From JASMTM01 sp046483075 (lineage in GTDB: Bacteria > Thermotogota > Thermotogae > Petrotogales > Kosmotogaceae), in NCBI GenBank assembly GCA_046483075.1, contig JAWODV010000112.1, positions 14,518-78,517 on the forward strand: a stretch of 64,000 nt of DNA, given 5' to 3'. Under the pieces are notes generated by a model that was not told where the DNA came from, did no database searches, and saw nothing but the letters and a program-made list of their open reading frames with translations. The position numbers and the translations under genes are program-made. Of the stretch, positions 26,843 through 34,916 are shown piece after piece (the stretch's first letter is position 1; every line of letters starts with the position of its first letter).

Positions 26843-26875
26843 AAAAATCACCCCGTATACGGGGTGATTTTTTTT
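26843..26875. terminator. Bidirectional terminator between the PEGA gene and the rsuA-type gene
   Basis: The 15-nt arms 26843-26857 and 26858-26872 are a perfect palindrome (core CACCCCGTATACGGGGTG), followed by more T to 26875. Read on the minus strand it is also followed by T5. The stop codon and last five sense codons of the minus-strand gene lie inside it. Confidence 0.9.
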
Positions 26876-27549
26876 GCTTCATGTAGCGTTAATTCTTTAT
26901 ATTCACCTTCTTCTAAAAACTCAGGCATTTCTAGTTTACCGATTCTCACTCGAAAAATATCCCTGGTTTCTGAACCAAGATAATGTACCATTTTCTTTAT
27001 TTCATGAAACTTGCCTTCTGTTAAAACAATCCTGAATGAGTGTGGATCCTCCCATTCAATGCATTCTGCAGTATAAATTTCATTATCTATCTTGACAGCA
27101 GTCAACAATTGTTCAAGTTGACCAGGTTTTAGTTCTTTATTCACAGTCACAATGTATTCTTTCTGGACATTATATTTTGGATTGATGCAACGATGAAGAA
27201 AGTTGCCATCGTTTGTTAATATGAGCATACCCCTGGCATCTTTATCAAGTCTTCCCGCTACAGATAGCTCTTTTTCATAAATTTCGTTCACAAGAGAAAA
27301 AACAGTTGGACCTTCTTTTTTGTTTCTGGAACAAACATAACCCACTGGCTTATTCAATAACAGGTAAACATTTCCATAGGGAATAACAAGCTTATCTTCA
27401 AAGGTTACTATCTCGTTACCGATTAACTTTGCGGATGGGTCAGTGGTTATTTTACCATCTATTTTTACTTTTCCAGAACGAATTCTTTTTTTGGCGTTTT
27501 TTCTTGATAGGTCTAAAAATCTCGAAATATATTTGTCAAGTCTCTTCAT
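26848..27549 (-). CDS. RsuA/RluB-family pseudouridine synthase
   Basis: This 233-aa protein starts with an S4 domain (MKRLDKYISRFLDLSRKNAK) and has the RsuA-type catalytic motif VAGRLDKDARGMLILTNDG (about 96-114) with its Asp. VLTEGKFHEIKKMVHYLG is the usual downstream signature. It should modify 16S or 23S rRNA; the short length favours RsuA-like, but the target is undecided. The final residues TPYTG are encoded within the terminator stem. It is divergent from recJ. Confidence 0.87.
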   Translation of the reverse strand: MKRLDKYISRFLDLSRKNAKKRIRSGKVKIDGKITTDPSAKLIGNEIVTFEDKLVIPYGNVYLLLNKPVGYVCSRNKKEGPTVFSLVNEIYEKELSVAGRLDKDARGMLILTNDGNFLHRCINPKYNVQKEYIVTVNKELKPGQLEQLLTAVKIDNEIYTAECIEWEDPHSFRIVLTEGKFHEIKKMVHYLGSETRDIFRVRIGKLEMPEFLEEGEYKELTLHEAKKITPYTG

Positions 27550-27605
27550 ATGTATATTTTACTATATTATGTTTTTGGAAAATTCAGCAGACAATAAAAA
27601 TTGTA

Positions 27606-27619
27606 TATAATGATATAAT
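27606..27619 (+). promoter_or_regulatory. Tandem TATAAT boxes upstream of recJ
   Basis: Two overlapping-phase TATAAT hexamers (27606-27611 and 27614-27619) lie 35-48 bp before the recJ ATG. I see no good -35 at the proper spacing for either. They are the only promoter-like sequence in the 104-bp gap. Confidence 0.4.
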
Positions 27620-27653
27620 TTTTACAAAGGAAAAAAAGAGAGAAGGTGAAAAA

Positions 27654-30600
27654 ATGAGAAAGGAGTGGAAGCTCCGTAAGTATGATGATACTTCGGTATC
27701 TCGGCTTATGGAGTATCTTGGGGTTGATGAATTTCTAGCAAGATTACTTGTTAAACGCGATATTTGTGACATTAACGAAGCCATGTCCTTCATAAACCCT
27801 GAAAGAAGCATTCTTCACGACCCATATCTTCTTAAAGATATGGATCAAGCCGTGAATACAATATTGAGAGCGCCTAAAAATGAATCCATTGTTGTGTTTG
27901 GCGATTACGATGTTGATGGAGTTACATCTACTGCTCTGCTTTATCTCGCAATGAAAAAAATGGGATTTAATGTTCATTACTACATACCTCTTAGACTTGA
28001 AGAGGGTTACGGTCTTAGCAAAGAAGCCATAAAAGAACTCTACGATAAGGGGCACAGAATTTTAATTACAGTGGATTGTGGAGTCACTTCAGTGGAGGAG
28101 ATAAAATACGCGAAGGATTTAGGTTTTAAGGTAGTTGTAAGTGATCATCATGAAATTAAGGATTCATTGCCTCCAGCAGAAGCCATTATAAATCCAAAAA
28201 GGCCGGACGATGATTATCCTTTTAAAGGATTGGCTGGAGTTGGTGTAGCATACAAATTAATGTGCGCTTTAAATGAAGCTATGAAACTTCCTTTAAATCC
28301 AGAAGATTTTCTAGATATTGTGGCATTAGGAACGATAGCTGATATTGTTCCATTAAAGGATGAGAATAGATATATTGTTAGGGAAGGTACCAAAAAAATT
28401 CAGAATAATCCCCTGCCCGGTCTAAAAGCATTACTGGGATTCTTAAGGATTAACCCTGAAACCATCACTGCGAAAGATATTGCTTTCAAAATTGCACCAA
28501 AACTAAATGCGGCTGGAAGAATGGATTCTGCCATAGTGGCTCTTGAGTTACTTATTAGTGAAGATTCAAAGGAAACTATGTCAATTGCCAGACGTTTGCT
28601 TAAGCATAACCAGAACAGGCAGATGATCGAAGCAAAAATATTCGAGCATGTAAAAAAAGAAATTGAATCAGATGAAGAATTAAGAGAGTCAAGAGTGCTT
28701 GTAATGTATGGTGAAAATTGGCATCTGGGTGTTCTGGGAATTGTAGCGTCCAGACTTGTATCAATGTATAACAAACCAGTTTTTTTGATTTCAACTTCAG
28801 AAGATATTGGAAAGGGTTCTGCAAGAAGTCCTTCAGGCGTAAGTATAATTGCATTACTAAACGAAATCAGTGATTTGTTTGAAGAATTTGGCGGACACGA
28901 AATGGCTGCTGGTTTTAGTATAAGAAAAGAAAATATAACACTTATGAGAAAAAGAATAAACGAGGCTTACAGAAAAATATATGGTGACGACCTACCACTT
29001 CACACAATAGAAATTGATGAAGAAATAAACCTTGATGAAATTGAAACTAAAACGCTGAAGGTTCTAGATGTACTGAGACCTTTTGGACATTCAAATCCTG
29101 AACCCAGATTTCTCATAAAAGATTTAAATATACAGAAGGCGAAGGTTTTTGGTAATAATGGAAATCACCTGAAATTAATACTTAGATCGGGAGAACAAAA
29201 GATTTTTGCTATTGGTTTCGGAATGAGTAAACTCCTTGAAGAATACCGTTATGTTAAGCCAAGTTTGCTTAAGGCAGATGTTGTCGTAAATATAAAAAGA
29301 GACAATATGTATGGGGATATTGAAACAATTAAGCTTTCTTTGGTGGATGCCAATATTTACATAGATCCAGTATTTGAAGAAGAGGTAAGAGACAAGAACT
29401 TTGTTTTTGAGTTCATTAGGGACTGGAAAAACCAACAACCCTTTGGAAATGAACCAAGGGTAGATGTTTCATTAATTGTGTCAGATCTGGAAAAAAAGCT
29501 TTCGCATAAAGCACATGGTTTTATGAGAATAAGTTCTAATAATCCCTGGGGTGTCTTTGGTAATATAAGGTTGAAACATTTACATCTCGCATGGAGGATT
29601 CTAAGCAATTACCGGAGTGAGAGAAAGACACTGGTAGTGTCTGGCTTGAATAGCACTCTGGTGCATACATTTCATTCTCTGCAGCATTATTTAGATCCTG
29701 TAAAACCATTATATGCTAATTCTCTTTATCGGGGTGAACCAGTTAATTCCGTAGTTTTCAGCACTCTGTCATTTTTCATGGACAATTATAGCTATTTCAT
29801 AGAAGATTATGATGAGATAATTTTTGACGAACCAATCTATATTTTTTCTGAGATCTATAAGGATCATCCTGATTACAAAAGACTTATGGATAGGCTTCCT
29901 GAAATTCTACAAAAAGGTGGTTTCACAGGAAGCATATTTAGTGAAGAAGTTGAAAAGTTAATGGAGACTTTTTGTATAAATTACATTTATAATCCTATTC
30001 CTATAAAACACGTTGGAATAATTGACAATAGAGGCACTAGAAAAAAGGTTGATCAGATACTTTCACTTGTCAGACATGGAGAAAATGTAGCTATAATTGT
30101 TGATTCACCAAATAAAACCGTTGCTTTAACGAAAACCCTTGGAGAAAAACTATCACACACTCTTCAAAATGGTGAACTGATCTTTTACAACTACCTTTTG
30201 AAATACTTTCAGCGAATGAATATATATTCGCTAATAGAGCGTCAGAAAATAAAGGTATTGATAGCAACACCTTCCAGCGATGGCCTTGGCGTTATGCTCG
30301 GGAATTCTAATATCGTTTTTTATAACGCTCCAAAAAACTTTCTAGAGATGCTTGATGCTGTGTCAACTAAACCTGGAGATGATACAGAACTATTCTTGAA
30401 TTTAGCTTTTAACAAGTCCGATTTATTGTCGAATGTCAATAAAATTGATAAGCTTTTTCCTACCTGTGAAGAGGTGCAAGGACTTTATCAGGATATAATA
30501 GATGTTCTTCCTGCTTCGGATAAAGATATCAGAAAAGCATTGAGCCTGAGCAATATTGAAACGAAGGTTAATCTTGCGATACTTGAAGAGATGAGGCACG

Positions 30601-30797
30601 TTGAATACGACGGTGAAGTATGGAAAAAACTTAACGGAAAAATCTTTAGTAGTGATGAAATGAAAAGAACATTGAGATACCGTGAGGGGATACCTGAAAA
30701 AAGGATGAGTAGATGGTATGCGTCCAGATTATCCACCACTACCACAAGGTCTCTTCTGAGAAACCTTATGAGAGGAAGTGAAATATTAAAAAGCTAA
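27654..30797 (+). CDS. recJ: Single-strand-specific exonuclease RecJ with a long C-terminal helicase-like extension
   Basis: This 1047-aa protein has a complete RecJ core: GDYDVDGVTST (~83-93), VDCGVTS, VVSDHHE (~162-168), GLAGVGVAYKL, APKLNAAGRMDSA, and DHHA1 motif FGGHEMAAGFS (~412). RecJ degrades ssDNA 5' to 3' in repair and recombination. The core ends near 570; the other ~470 residues are unusual. They contain EIIFDEP (~723), VAIIVDSPNKTVALTKTLGEKL-type sequence (~815) and KVLIATPSSDGLGVML (~866), reminiscent of degenerate SF2 helicase motifs II, IV and V, without a Walker A. ATG 27654 follows GAGAGAAGGTG. Confidence 0.9.
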   Translation: MRKEWKLRKYDDTSVSRLMEYLGVDEFLARLLVKRDICDINEAMSFINPERSILHDPYLLKDMDQAVNTILRAPKNESIVVFGDYDVDGVTSTALLYLAMKKMGFNVHYYIPLRLEEGYGLSKEAIKELYDKGHRILITVDCGVTSVEEIKYAKDLGFKVVVSDHHEIKDSLPPAEAIINPKRPDDDYPFKGLAGVGVAYKLMCALNEAMKLPLNPEDFLDIVALGTIADIVPLKDENRYIVREGTKKIQNNPLPGLKALLGFLRINPETITAKDIAFKIAPKLNAAGRMDSAIVALELLISEDSKETMSIARRLLKHNQNRQMIEAKIFEHVKKEIESDEELRESRVLVMYGENWHLGVLGIVASRLVSMYNKPVFLISTSEDIGKGSARSPSGVSIIALLNEISDLFEEFGGHEMAAGFSIRKENITLMRKRINEAYRKIYGDDLPLHTIEIDEEINLDEIETKTLKVLDVLRPFGHSNPEPRFLIKDLNIQKAKVFGNNGNHLKLILRSGEQKIFAIGFGMSKLLEEYRYVKPSLLKADVVVNIKRDNMYGDIETIKLSLVDANIYIDPVFEEEVRDKNFVFEFIRDWKNQQPFGNEPRVDVSLIVSDLEKKLSHKAHGFMRISSNNPWGVFGNIRLKHLHLAWRILSNYRSERKTLVVSGLNSTLVHTFHSLQHYLDPVKPLYANSLYRGEPVNSVVFSTLSFFMDNYSYFIEDYDEIIFDEPIYIFSEIYKDHPDYKRLMDRLPEILQKGGFTGSIFSEEVEKLMETFCINYIYNPIPIKHVGIIDNRGTRKKVDQILSLVRHGENVAIIVDSPNKTVALTKTLGEKLSHTLQNGELIFYNYLLKYFQRMNIYSLIERQKIKVLIATPSSDGLGVMLGNSNIVFYNAPKNFLEMLDAVSTKPGDDTELFLNLAFNKSDLLSNVNKIDKLFPTCEEVQGLYQDIIDVLPASDKDIRKALSLSNIETKVNLAILEEMRHVEYDGEVWKKLNGKIFSSDEMKRTLRYREGIPEKRMSRWYASRLSTTTTRSLLRNLMRGSEILKS

Positions 30798-30811
30798 AGG
30801 ATACTTTGGAT

Positions 30812-31063
30812 ATGAACGCTCTACTAACAATTAAGAAAGAAGATACCCTTGAAGGCTTAAATTATTTAAGGAAAGACTTGATTTTCGCAAAAATCTTCCC
30901 TGTTGGAAGCTGTGGTAATTGTTCAGAATTACATATAGCAGTTAATGAAAGTGATCTCAAGAAGGCTATGAAAATACTTGAGAATAACAATATCGAAGTG
31001 TCTGAGCATAAAACATGCAAAGAAAACGTAATAGGAATATTTTATGAAAAAACTGGGCGTTGA
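30812..31063 (+). CDS. Small CxxC protein of unknown function
   Basis: This 83-aa protein sits between recJ and ruvX and overlaps ruvX by 20 nt. It contains FPVGSCGNCSELHIAV (CxxC at about residues 32-35) and another Cys in HKTCKEN. The layout (PxGxCGxC, then a helix and ILENNNIEV) faintly recalls DUF3343-type proteins, but I would not assign it. ATG 30812 fits AAAGGA at 30796-30801; a TTG at 30806 is possible. Confidence 0.55.
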   Translation: MNALLTIKKEDTLEGLNYLRKDLIFAKIFPVGSCGNCSELHIAVNESDLKKAMKILENNNIEVSEHKTCKENVIGIFYEKTGR

Positions 31064-31763
31064 TTTTGGAACTAAACGAATTGGTCTGGCTGTTTCAATA
31101 AAATCTGTTGAAATGCCTTTTGAAACAATCACCGTTGATAACTACAAAAAAAAGATACATGAGATCGTAAATACAAAAGATATAGATACTATTGTAGTTG
31201 GCTTGCCTGTTTCAATGTCGGGAAGATACAATGAGATTTCACTTAAAGCTATCTCCTTTGCTTTAAAGATTTTCAAAGCGGTTAACAAGCCTGTATGGCT
31301 TTTTGATGAAAGATTATCTACAGAGAGTTCCAGATATACTGCAGCTACAAGAAAAAGTTTCAATAATAATAAAGATTCATTGAGTGCTCTAAACATTCTA
31401 AGAAGGTTCAATCCAGATTCAACGAACGCTCATAAAATTGTTGATGATTTTCCCTGTTGGATTCCTGATTGGGATGATTTATCGAATGAACAATTGCTTG
31501 TGTACCATCCTGATAATCCCGAAATTATATTTTCACTGGGTGAAGTTGTTGAAAAACTTAAAATTTTAACTGATGACCCGCAGATTTTTTTCCTTCTTAA
31601 AAAGAAGGGTTATTCTTCGGTAAGCGTAGTAGAAGATGTTGACCCCAATGAATATTCATCGATAGTCTTAAAAAAAGAAAATTTGAAAAATTGTCCTGAT
31701 GAGCTAAAAAAAGAAAAGCAAATATATACCTACAAAATTTGTGCCCGTAGCTCAACGGATTGA
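31044..31763 (+). CDS. ruvX: YqgF/RuvX-type RNase H-fold nuclease with C-terminal extension
   Basis: This 239-aa protein has a YqgF domain in residues 1-138: GVDFGTKRIGLAVS (catalytic Asp), TIVVGLPVSMSG, LFDERLST (Glu), and KDSLSALNIL (last Asp). Family members resolve Holliday junction-like structures or trim 16S rRNA. The usual length is ~140; about 100 extra residues rich in acidic and aromatic residues follow and are not recognised. The last seven codons and the TGA stop lie inside the tRNA-Arg gene (31741-31816). Confidence 0.83.
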   Translation: MKKLGVDFGTKRIGLAVSIKSVEMPFETITVDNYKKKIHEIVNTKDIDTIVVGLPVSMSGRYNEISLKAISFALKIFKAVNKPVWLFDERLSTESSRYTAATRKSFNNNKDSLSALNILRRFNPDSTNAHKIVDDFPCWIPDWDDLSNEQLLVYHPDNPEIIFSLGEVVEKLKILTDDPQIFFLLKKKGYSSVSVVEDVDPNEYSSIVLKKENLKNCPDELKKEKQIYTYKICARSSTD

Positions 31764-31816
31764 GCACTGGATTCCGGCTCCAGAGACTGTGGGTTCAAAT
31801 CCCACCGGGCACGCCA
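31741..31816 (+). tRNA. tRNA-Arg (anticodon CCG)
   Basis: The 76-nt gene folds with acceptor GTGCCCG/CGGGCAC, D-arm GCTC...GAGC, anticodon stem CTGGA/TCCAG around loop TTCCGGC (anticodon CCG), T-arm GTGGG-TTCAAAT-CCCAC, discriminator G and encoded CCA. It overlaps the ruvX coding end by 23 nt and stops one base before the convergent DUF368 gene. Confidence 0.96.
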
Positions 31817-31817
31817 T

Positions 31818-32651
31818 CTATATTTTGCTCCTGTTTGTTTTTCCCGCTCTGGAAAGTAAAAAGGATATGATTAAACCAACTACAGCACCAATAAAAACAT
31901 TGAAAGCTACTTCAGGGTAAACTCCCGCTCTTATCGCCAGATCCGGTATTGCCCCGATCATTAAGCCAGCCAGAAAAGAAAATGTTTCTGAAGGATATTT
32001 TTTTAAAAGGTTTTTTAATAAACGGCTAATGAATATTATTCCAAGCAAAATGCCTATACCAGTAGCAAACAGAATTGAATAATCCATTGATGATAAAGCA
32101 TTCAAGATTCTTACATACTCATTCATAATTAGCAAAACAAAGGCACCACTCAATCCGGGCAATATCATTGAGGCTGCTCCAACAAAACCTGCAAGGCCAT
32201 CATAAATGAGTAATCCAACGGAGTGCGATAGTTCATTGCTTTCATTAAGTTGTTCAGGATTATTTGCAGAGAATGCTAGAAAAACAACCAGAACTATGCC
32301 AAGCACTATAAATAGATAGTTTCTTTTTTTCCCCCTGGTTCTTCTTCCAAGCACGAAAGGCACAGAACCAGCAACCAGTCCTATAAAACAACCATAAGTA
32401 TATCCCGGTATGTTTTCAACTGCATGATTCATGAGAGGAGAAAATCCGAAGATGGCTATTACAATACCCGTTAGTAGTTTCAGCAGGAAAAAGATAGTTT
32501 CTCTATTAATTTTGAGTGCAGTCATGGCATTTATTGATGAGATCAAACGGTCGTAAATCCCTCCTATTAATGCCATAGTCCCGCCACTAACGCCCGGTAT
32601 CAAGTTGGCTATGCCCATTAAGAAGCCGACTATAAAAGTTATGATAAGCAA
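31818..32651 (-). CDS. DUF368 membrane protein, candidate undecaprenyl-phosphate flippase (PopT family)
   Basis: This 277-aa protein has about eight hydrophobic helices and the DUF368 hallmarks MGIANLIPGVSGGTMALIGGIY at the start and SMILPGLSGAFVLL (~160) in a repeated half. DUF368 proteins have been reported to return undecaprenyl phosphate across the membrane for envelope synthesis. The start is TTG with GGAGGGGG very close upstream; Met12 is an alternative. It converges on tRNA-Arg with a single-base gap and diverges from sufC. Confidence 0.85.
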   Translation of the reverse strand: MLIITFIVGFLMGIANLIPGVSGGTMALIGGIYDRLISSINAMTALKINRETIFFLLKLLTGIVIAIFGFSPLMNHAVENIPGYTYGCFIGLVAGSVPFVLGRRTRGKKRNYLFIVLGIVLVVFLAFSANNPEQLNESNELSHSVGLLIYDGLAGFVGAASMILPGLSGAFVLLIMNEYVRILNALSSMDYSILFATGIGILLGIIFISRLLKNLLKKYPSETFSFLAGLMIGAIPDLAIRAGVYPEVAFNVFIGAVVGLIISFLLSRAGKTNRSKI

Positions 32652-32714
32652 TCCCCCTCCGAATTATTCTACCAGAAGTATGTTTGTCACTCAAATGAAA
32701 AGCAGTAATTCTTA

Positions 32715-32723
32715 TGTTATAAT
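32715..32723 (+). promoter_or_regulatory. Extended -10 promoter of the suf operon
   Basis: TGTTATAAT (TGn plus TATAAT, 32715-32723) lies 36 bp ahead of sufC. There is no good -35 at 17 bp, which is compatible with an extended -10 promoter. No obvious IscR/SufR-type operator could be recognised. Confidence 0.55.
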
Positions 32724-32759
32724 CAGATAGAAATACTCGGAATTTAGGAGGGGAATCAG

Positions 32760-33506
32760 ATGAGTTTACTAAAAATAGAAAATCTGCATGTAAAGCTTGC
32801 TGACGAAGATGTTGAGATACTGAAAGGTATTAACCTGGAAATAAAAGCAGGTGAAACCCATGCAATAATGGGTCCCAATGGTAGTGGCAAATCAACACTG
32901 GCCAATGTGATCATGGGCAATCCCAAATATTCCATTGCATCAGGGAAGATCATATTTAACGGCGAAGTGATAAATGAAATGAGCATTGATGAAAGAGCAA
33001 ATAAAGGACTTTTCTTATCTTTTCAACATCCCCCAGAAATAAATGGTATTAAATTAAGGAATTTTCTGTTTACCACCAAACAGAAAGACAATCAAGCTTC
33101 AATGATAGAAATGAACAAAGAGGTAGAGTCAGTAATTAAGAATATGAACATGAGTTCTGATTTTTTAAACAGATATCTAAATGTTGGTTTCTCAGGTGGA
33201 GAAAAAAAGAAAAATGAGGTTATGCAACTGGCCTTTTTAAAGAAAAAAATGGCAATTCTTGATGAGATTGATTCAGGTCTGGATGTAGATGCATTGAAAG
33301 ATATCGCAGCTATTGTGAATGAATACAGAAACAACAATTCTGGATTATTATTAATTACTCACTATAAAAGGATTCTGGAATATATTGTTCCAGAGAATGT
33401 ACATATCCTGATTTCAGGAAGGATTATAAATAGTGGGGGAAAAGAATTAGCTGAACAGGTTGAGGAAACAGGATATGCATTTGCCAGGACTGAATCAGGA
33501 GAGTGA
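32760..33506 (+). CDS. sufC: Fe-S cluster assembly ATPase SufC
   Basis: This 248-aa ABC-type ATPase drives the SufBCD scaffold. Walker A is GPNGSGKST (~38-46), the Q-loop region is LSFQHPPEI, the signature is FSGGEKKKNEV (~145), and Walker B is AILDEIDSGLD (~165). The SufC-type KKNE after the signature separates it from importer ATPases. A strong AGGAGGGGA precedes ATG 32760. It is first in sufCBDSU. Confidence 0.95.
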   Translation: MSLLKIENLHVKLADEDVEILKGINLEIKAGETHAIMGPNGSGKSTLANVIMGNPKYSIASGKIIFNGEVINEMSIDERANKGLFLSFQHPPEINGIKLRNFLFTTKQKDNQASMIEMNKEVESVIKNMNMSSDFLNRYLNVGFSGGEKKKNEVMQLAFLKKKMAILDEIDSGLDVDALKDIAAIVNEYRNNNSGLLLITHYKRILEYIVPENVHILISGRIINSGGKELAEQVEETGYAFARTESGE

Positions 33507-33511
33507 ATTCT

Positions 33512-34903
33512 ATGAATAATATCTTTGTTGATGATAAAACCTTTAATTTTAGGAATGAAGTGAAATATTCCGCAAAAAGTGAGCCCGGTATAAACAAAAA
33601 ATTGATTGAGAAAATATCTTCATATAAGAATGAACCAGAATGGATGTTAAAACATAGATTTAATTCACTTGAAAGATACAAAAATATTAAAGAACCTCGT
33701 TTTGGTGTAGATACCGGTAAACTTGATATTCAAAAGATTATTCCCTATTTGAGACCGGATGCGAATAAAGGCAATAGCTGGGATGACGTACCTGATGAAA
33801 TTAAGGATACCTTTGAAAGGCTGGGTATTCCAGAATCGGAACGTAAAGCTCTTGCTGGAGTTGGAGCCCAGTACGATTCTGAAGTGGTATACCAGAATAT
33901 AAAAAAAGAACTGGAGAAAATGGGTGTTGTATTTTTAGATATGGAAACAGCAGTTATAAGGTTTCCAGAACTGGTCAGGAAGTATTTTATGAAACTTGTT
34001 CCTGCAGAAGACCACAAATATGCAGCATTGCATGGAGCAATATGGAGCGGGGGTTCCTTTGTGTATGTTCCTGAAAATACAAACGTTGCTCTGCCTCTAC
34101 AGGCATATTTCAGAATGAACGCGCAGGGTACAGGACAGTTTGAACATACAATTATTATTGCCGATAAGGGAAGTAAAGTTCACTTCATTGAAGGCTGTTC
34201 GGCTCCAAGATACAATGTCCATAATCTGCATGCAGGTATGGTTGAGATTTACGTAGAAGAGAATGCCAGTGTGAGATATTCCACCATTCAAAATTGGTCA
34301 AAAAACACTTTCAATCTTAATACAAAAAGAGCAATCGTTGAAGATAACGGGACAATGGAATGGGTCTCAGGATCCCTTGGCAGTGAAAAAACTATGTTAT
34401 ACCCGACAACTGTTTTAAATGGGAGAAAAGCCCATGCATACCATCTTGGTGTAACGTATGCTGGAGAAGGTCAGCACATGGATACTGGATCCAAGGTCAT
34501 ACACTTAGGTGCTGAAAGCACTTCAAATATCGATATGAGGAGTATCAGCGTTAATGGAGGTTGGGCTTTTTATAGAGGATTATTGAAGATAGCTAAAGAA
34601 GCGAAAAAATCCAGATCCTCTGTTAAATGTACGTCCATGATGGTTGATAACGATTCTAGAGCTGATACTTATCCTGTGATAGATGTGGAAAATAATCTCT
34701 CAGATATCGGTCATGAGGCAAGGATAGGTCGAATTGGAGAAGAAGAACTCTACTACATAATGTCAAGAGGTCTATCAGAAGATGATGCAAAAGCAATGAT
34801 AGTTAGAGGTTTCGTTGAGCCAATTACAAAGGAACTACCACTTGAGTATGCGGTCGAGCTTAACAGGTTGATAAATATTGAAATGGACAACAATATAGGA
34901 TAA
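33512..34903 (+). CDS. sufB: Fe-S cluster assembly scaffold SufB
   Basis: This 463-aa protein is the scaffold subunit on which clusters are built with SufC and SufD. Recognisable blocks are EPEWMLKHRFNSLE near residue 35, FVYVPENTNVALPLQAYFRMN (~180), FIEGCSAPRYNVHNLHAG (~226) and HEARIGRIGEEELYYIMSRGL (~404). ATG 33512 has AGGAGAG 8 nt upstream. A GTG at 33503 in the same frame lies within that site and is less likely. Confidence 0.96.
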   Translation: MNNIFVDDKTFNFRNEVKYSAKSEPGINKKLIEKISSYKNEPEWMLKHRFNSLERYKNIKEPRFGVDTGKLDIQKIIPYLRPDANKGNSWDDVPDEIKDTFERLGIPESERKALAGVGAQYDSEVVYQNIKKELEKMGVVFLDMETAVIRFPELVRKYFMKLVPAEDHKYAALHGAIWSGGSFVYVPENTNVALPLQAYFRMNAQGTGQFEHTIIIADKGSKVHFIEGCSAPRYNVHNLHAGMVEIYVEENASVRYSTIQNWSKNTFNLNTKRAIVEDNGTMEWVSGSLGSEKTMLYPTTVLNGRKAHAYHLGVTYAGEGQHMDTGSKVIHLGAESTSNIDMRSISVNGGWAFYRGLLKIAKEAKKSRSSVKCTSMMVDNDSRADTYPVIDVENNLSDIGHEARIGRIGEEELYYIMSRGLSEDDAKAMIVRGFVEPITKELPLEYAVELNRLINIEMDNNIG

Positions 34904-34916
34904 TGGAGTGATATCG

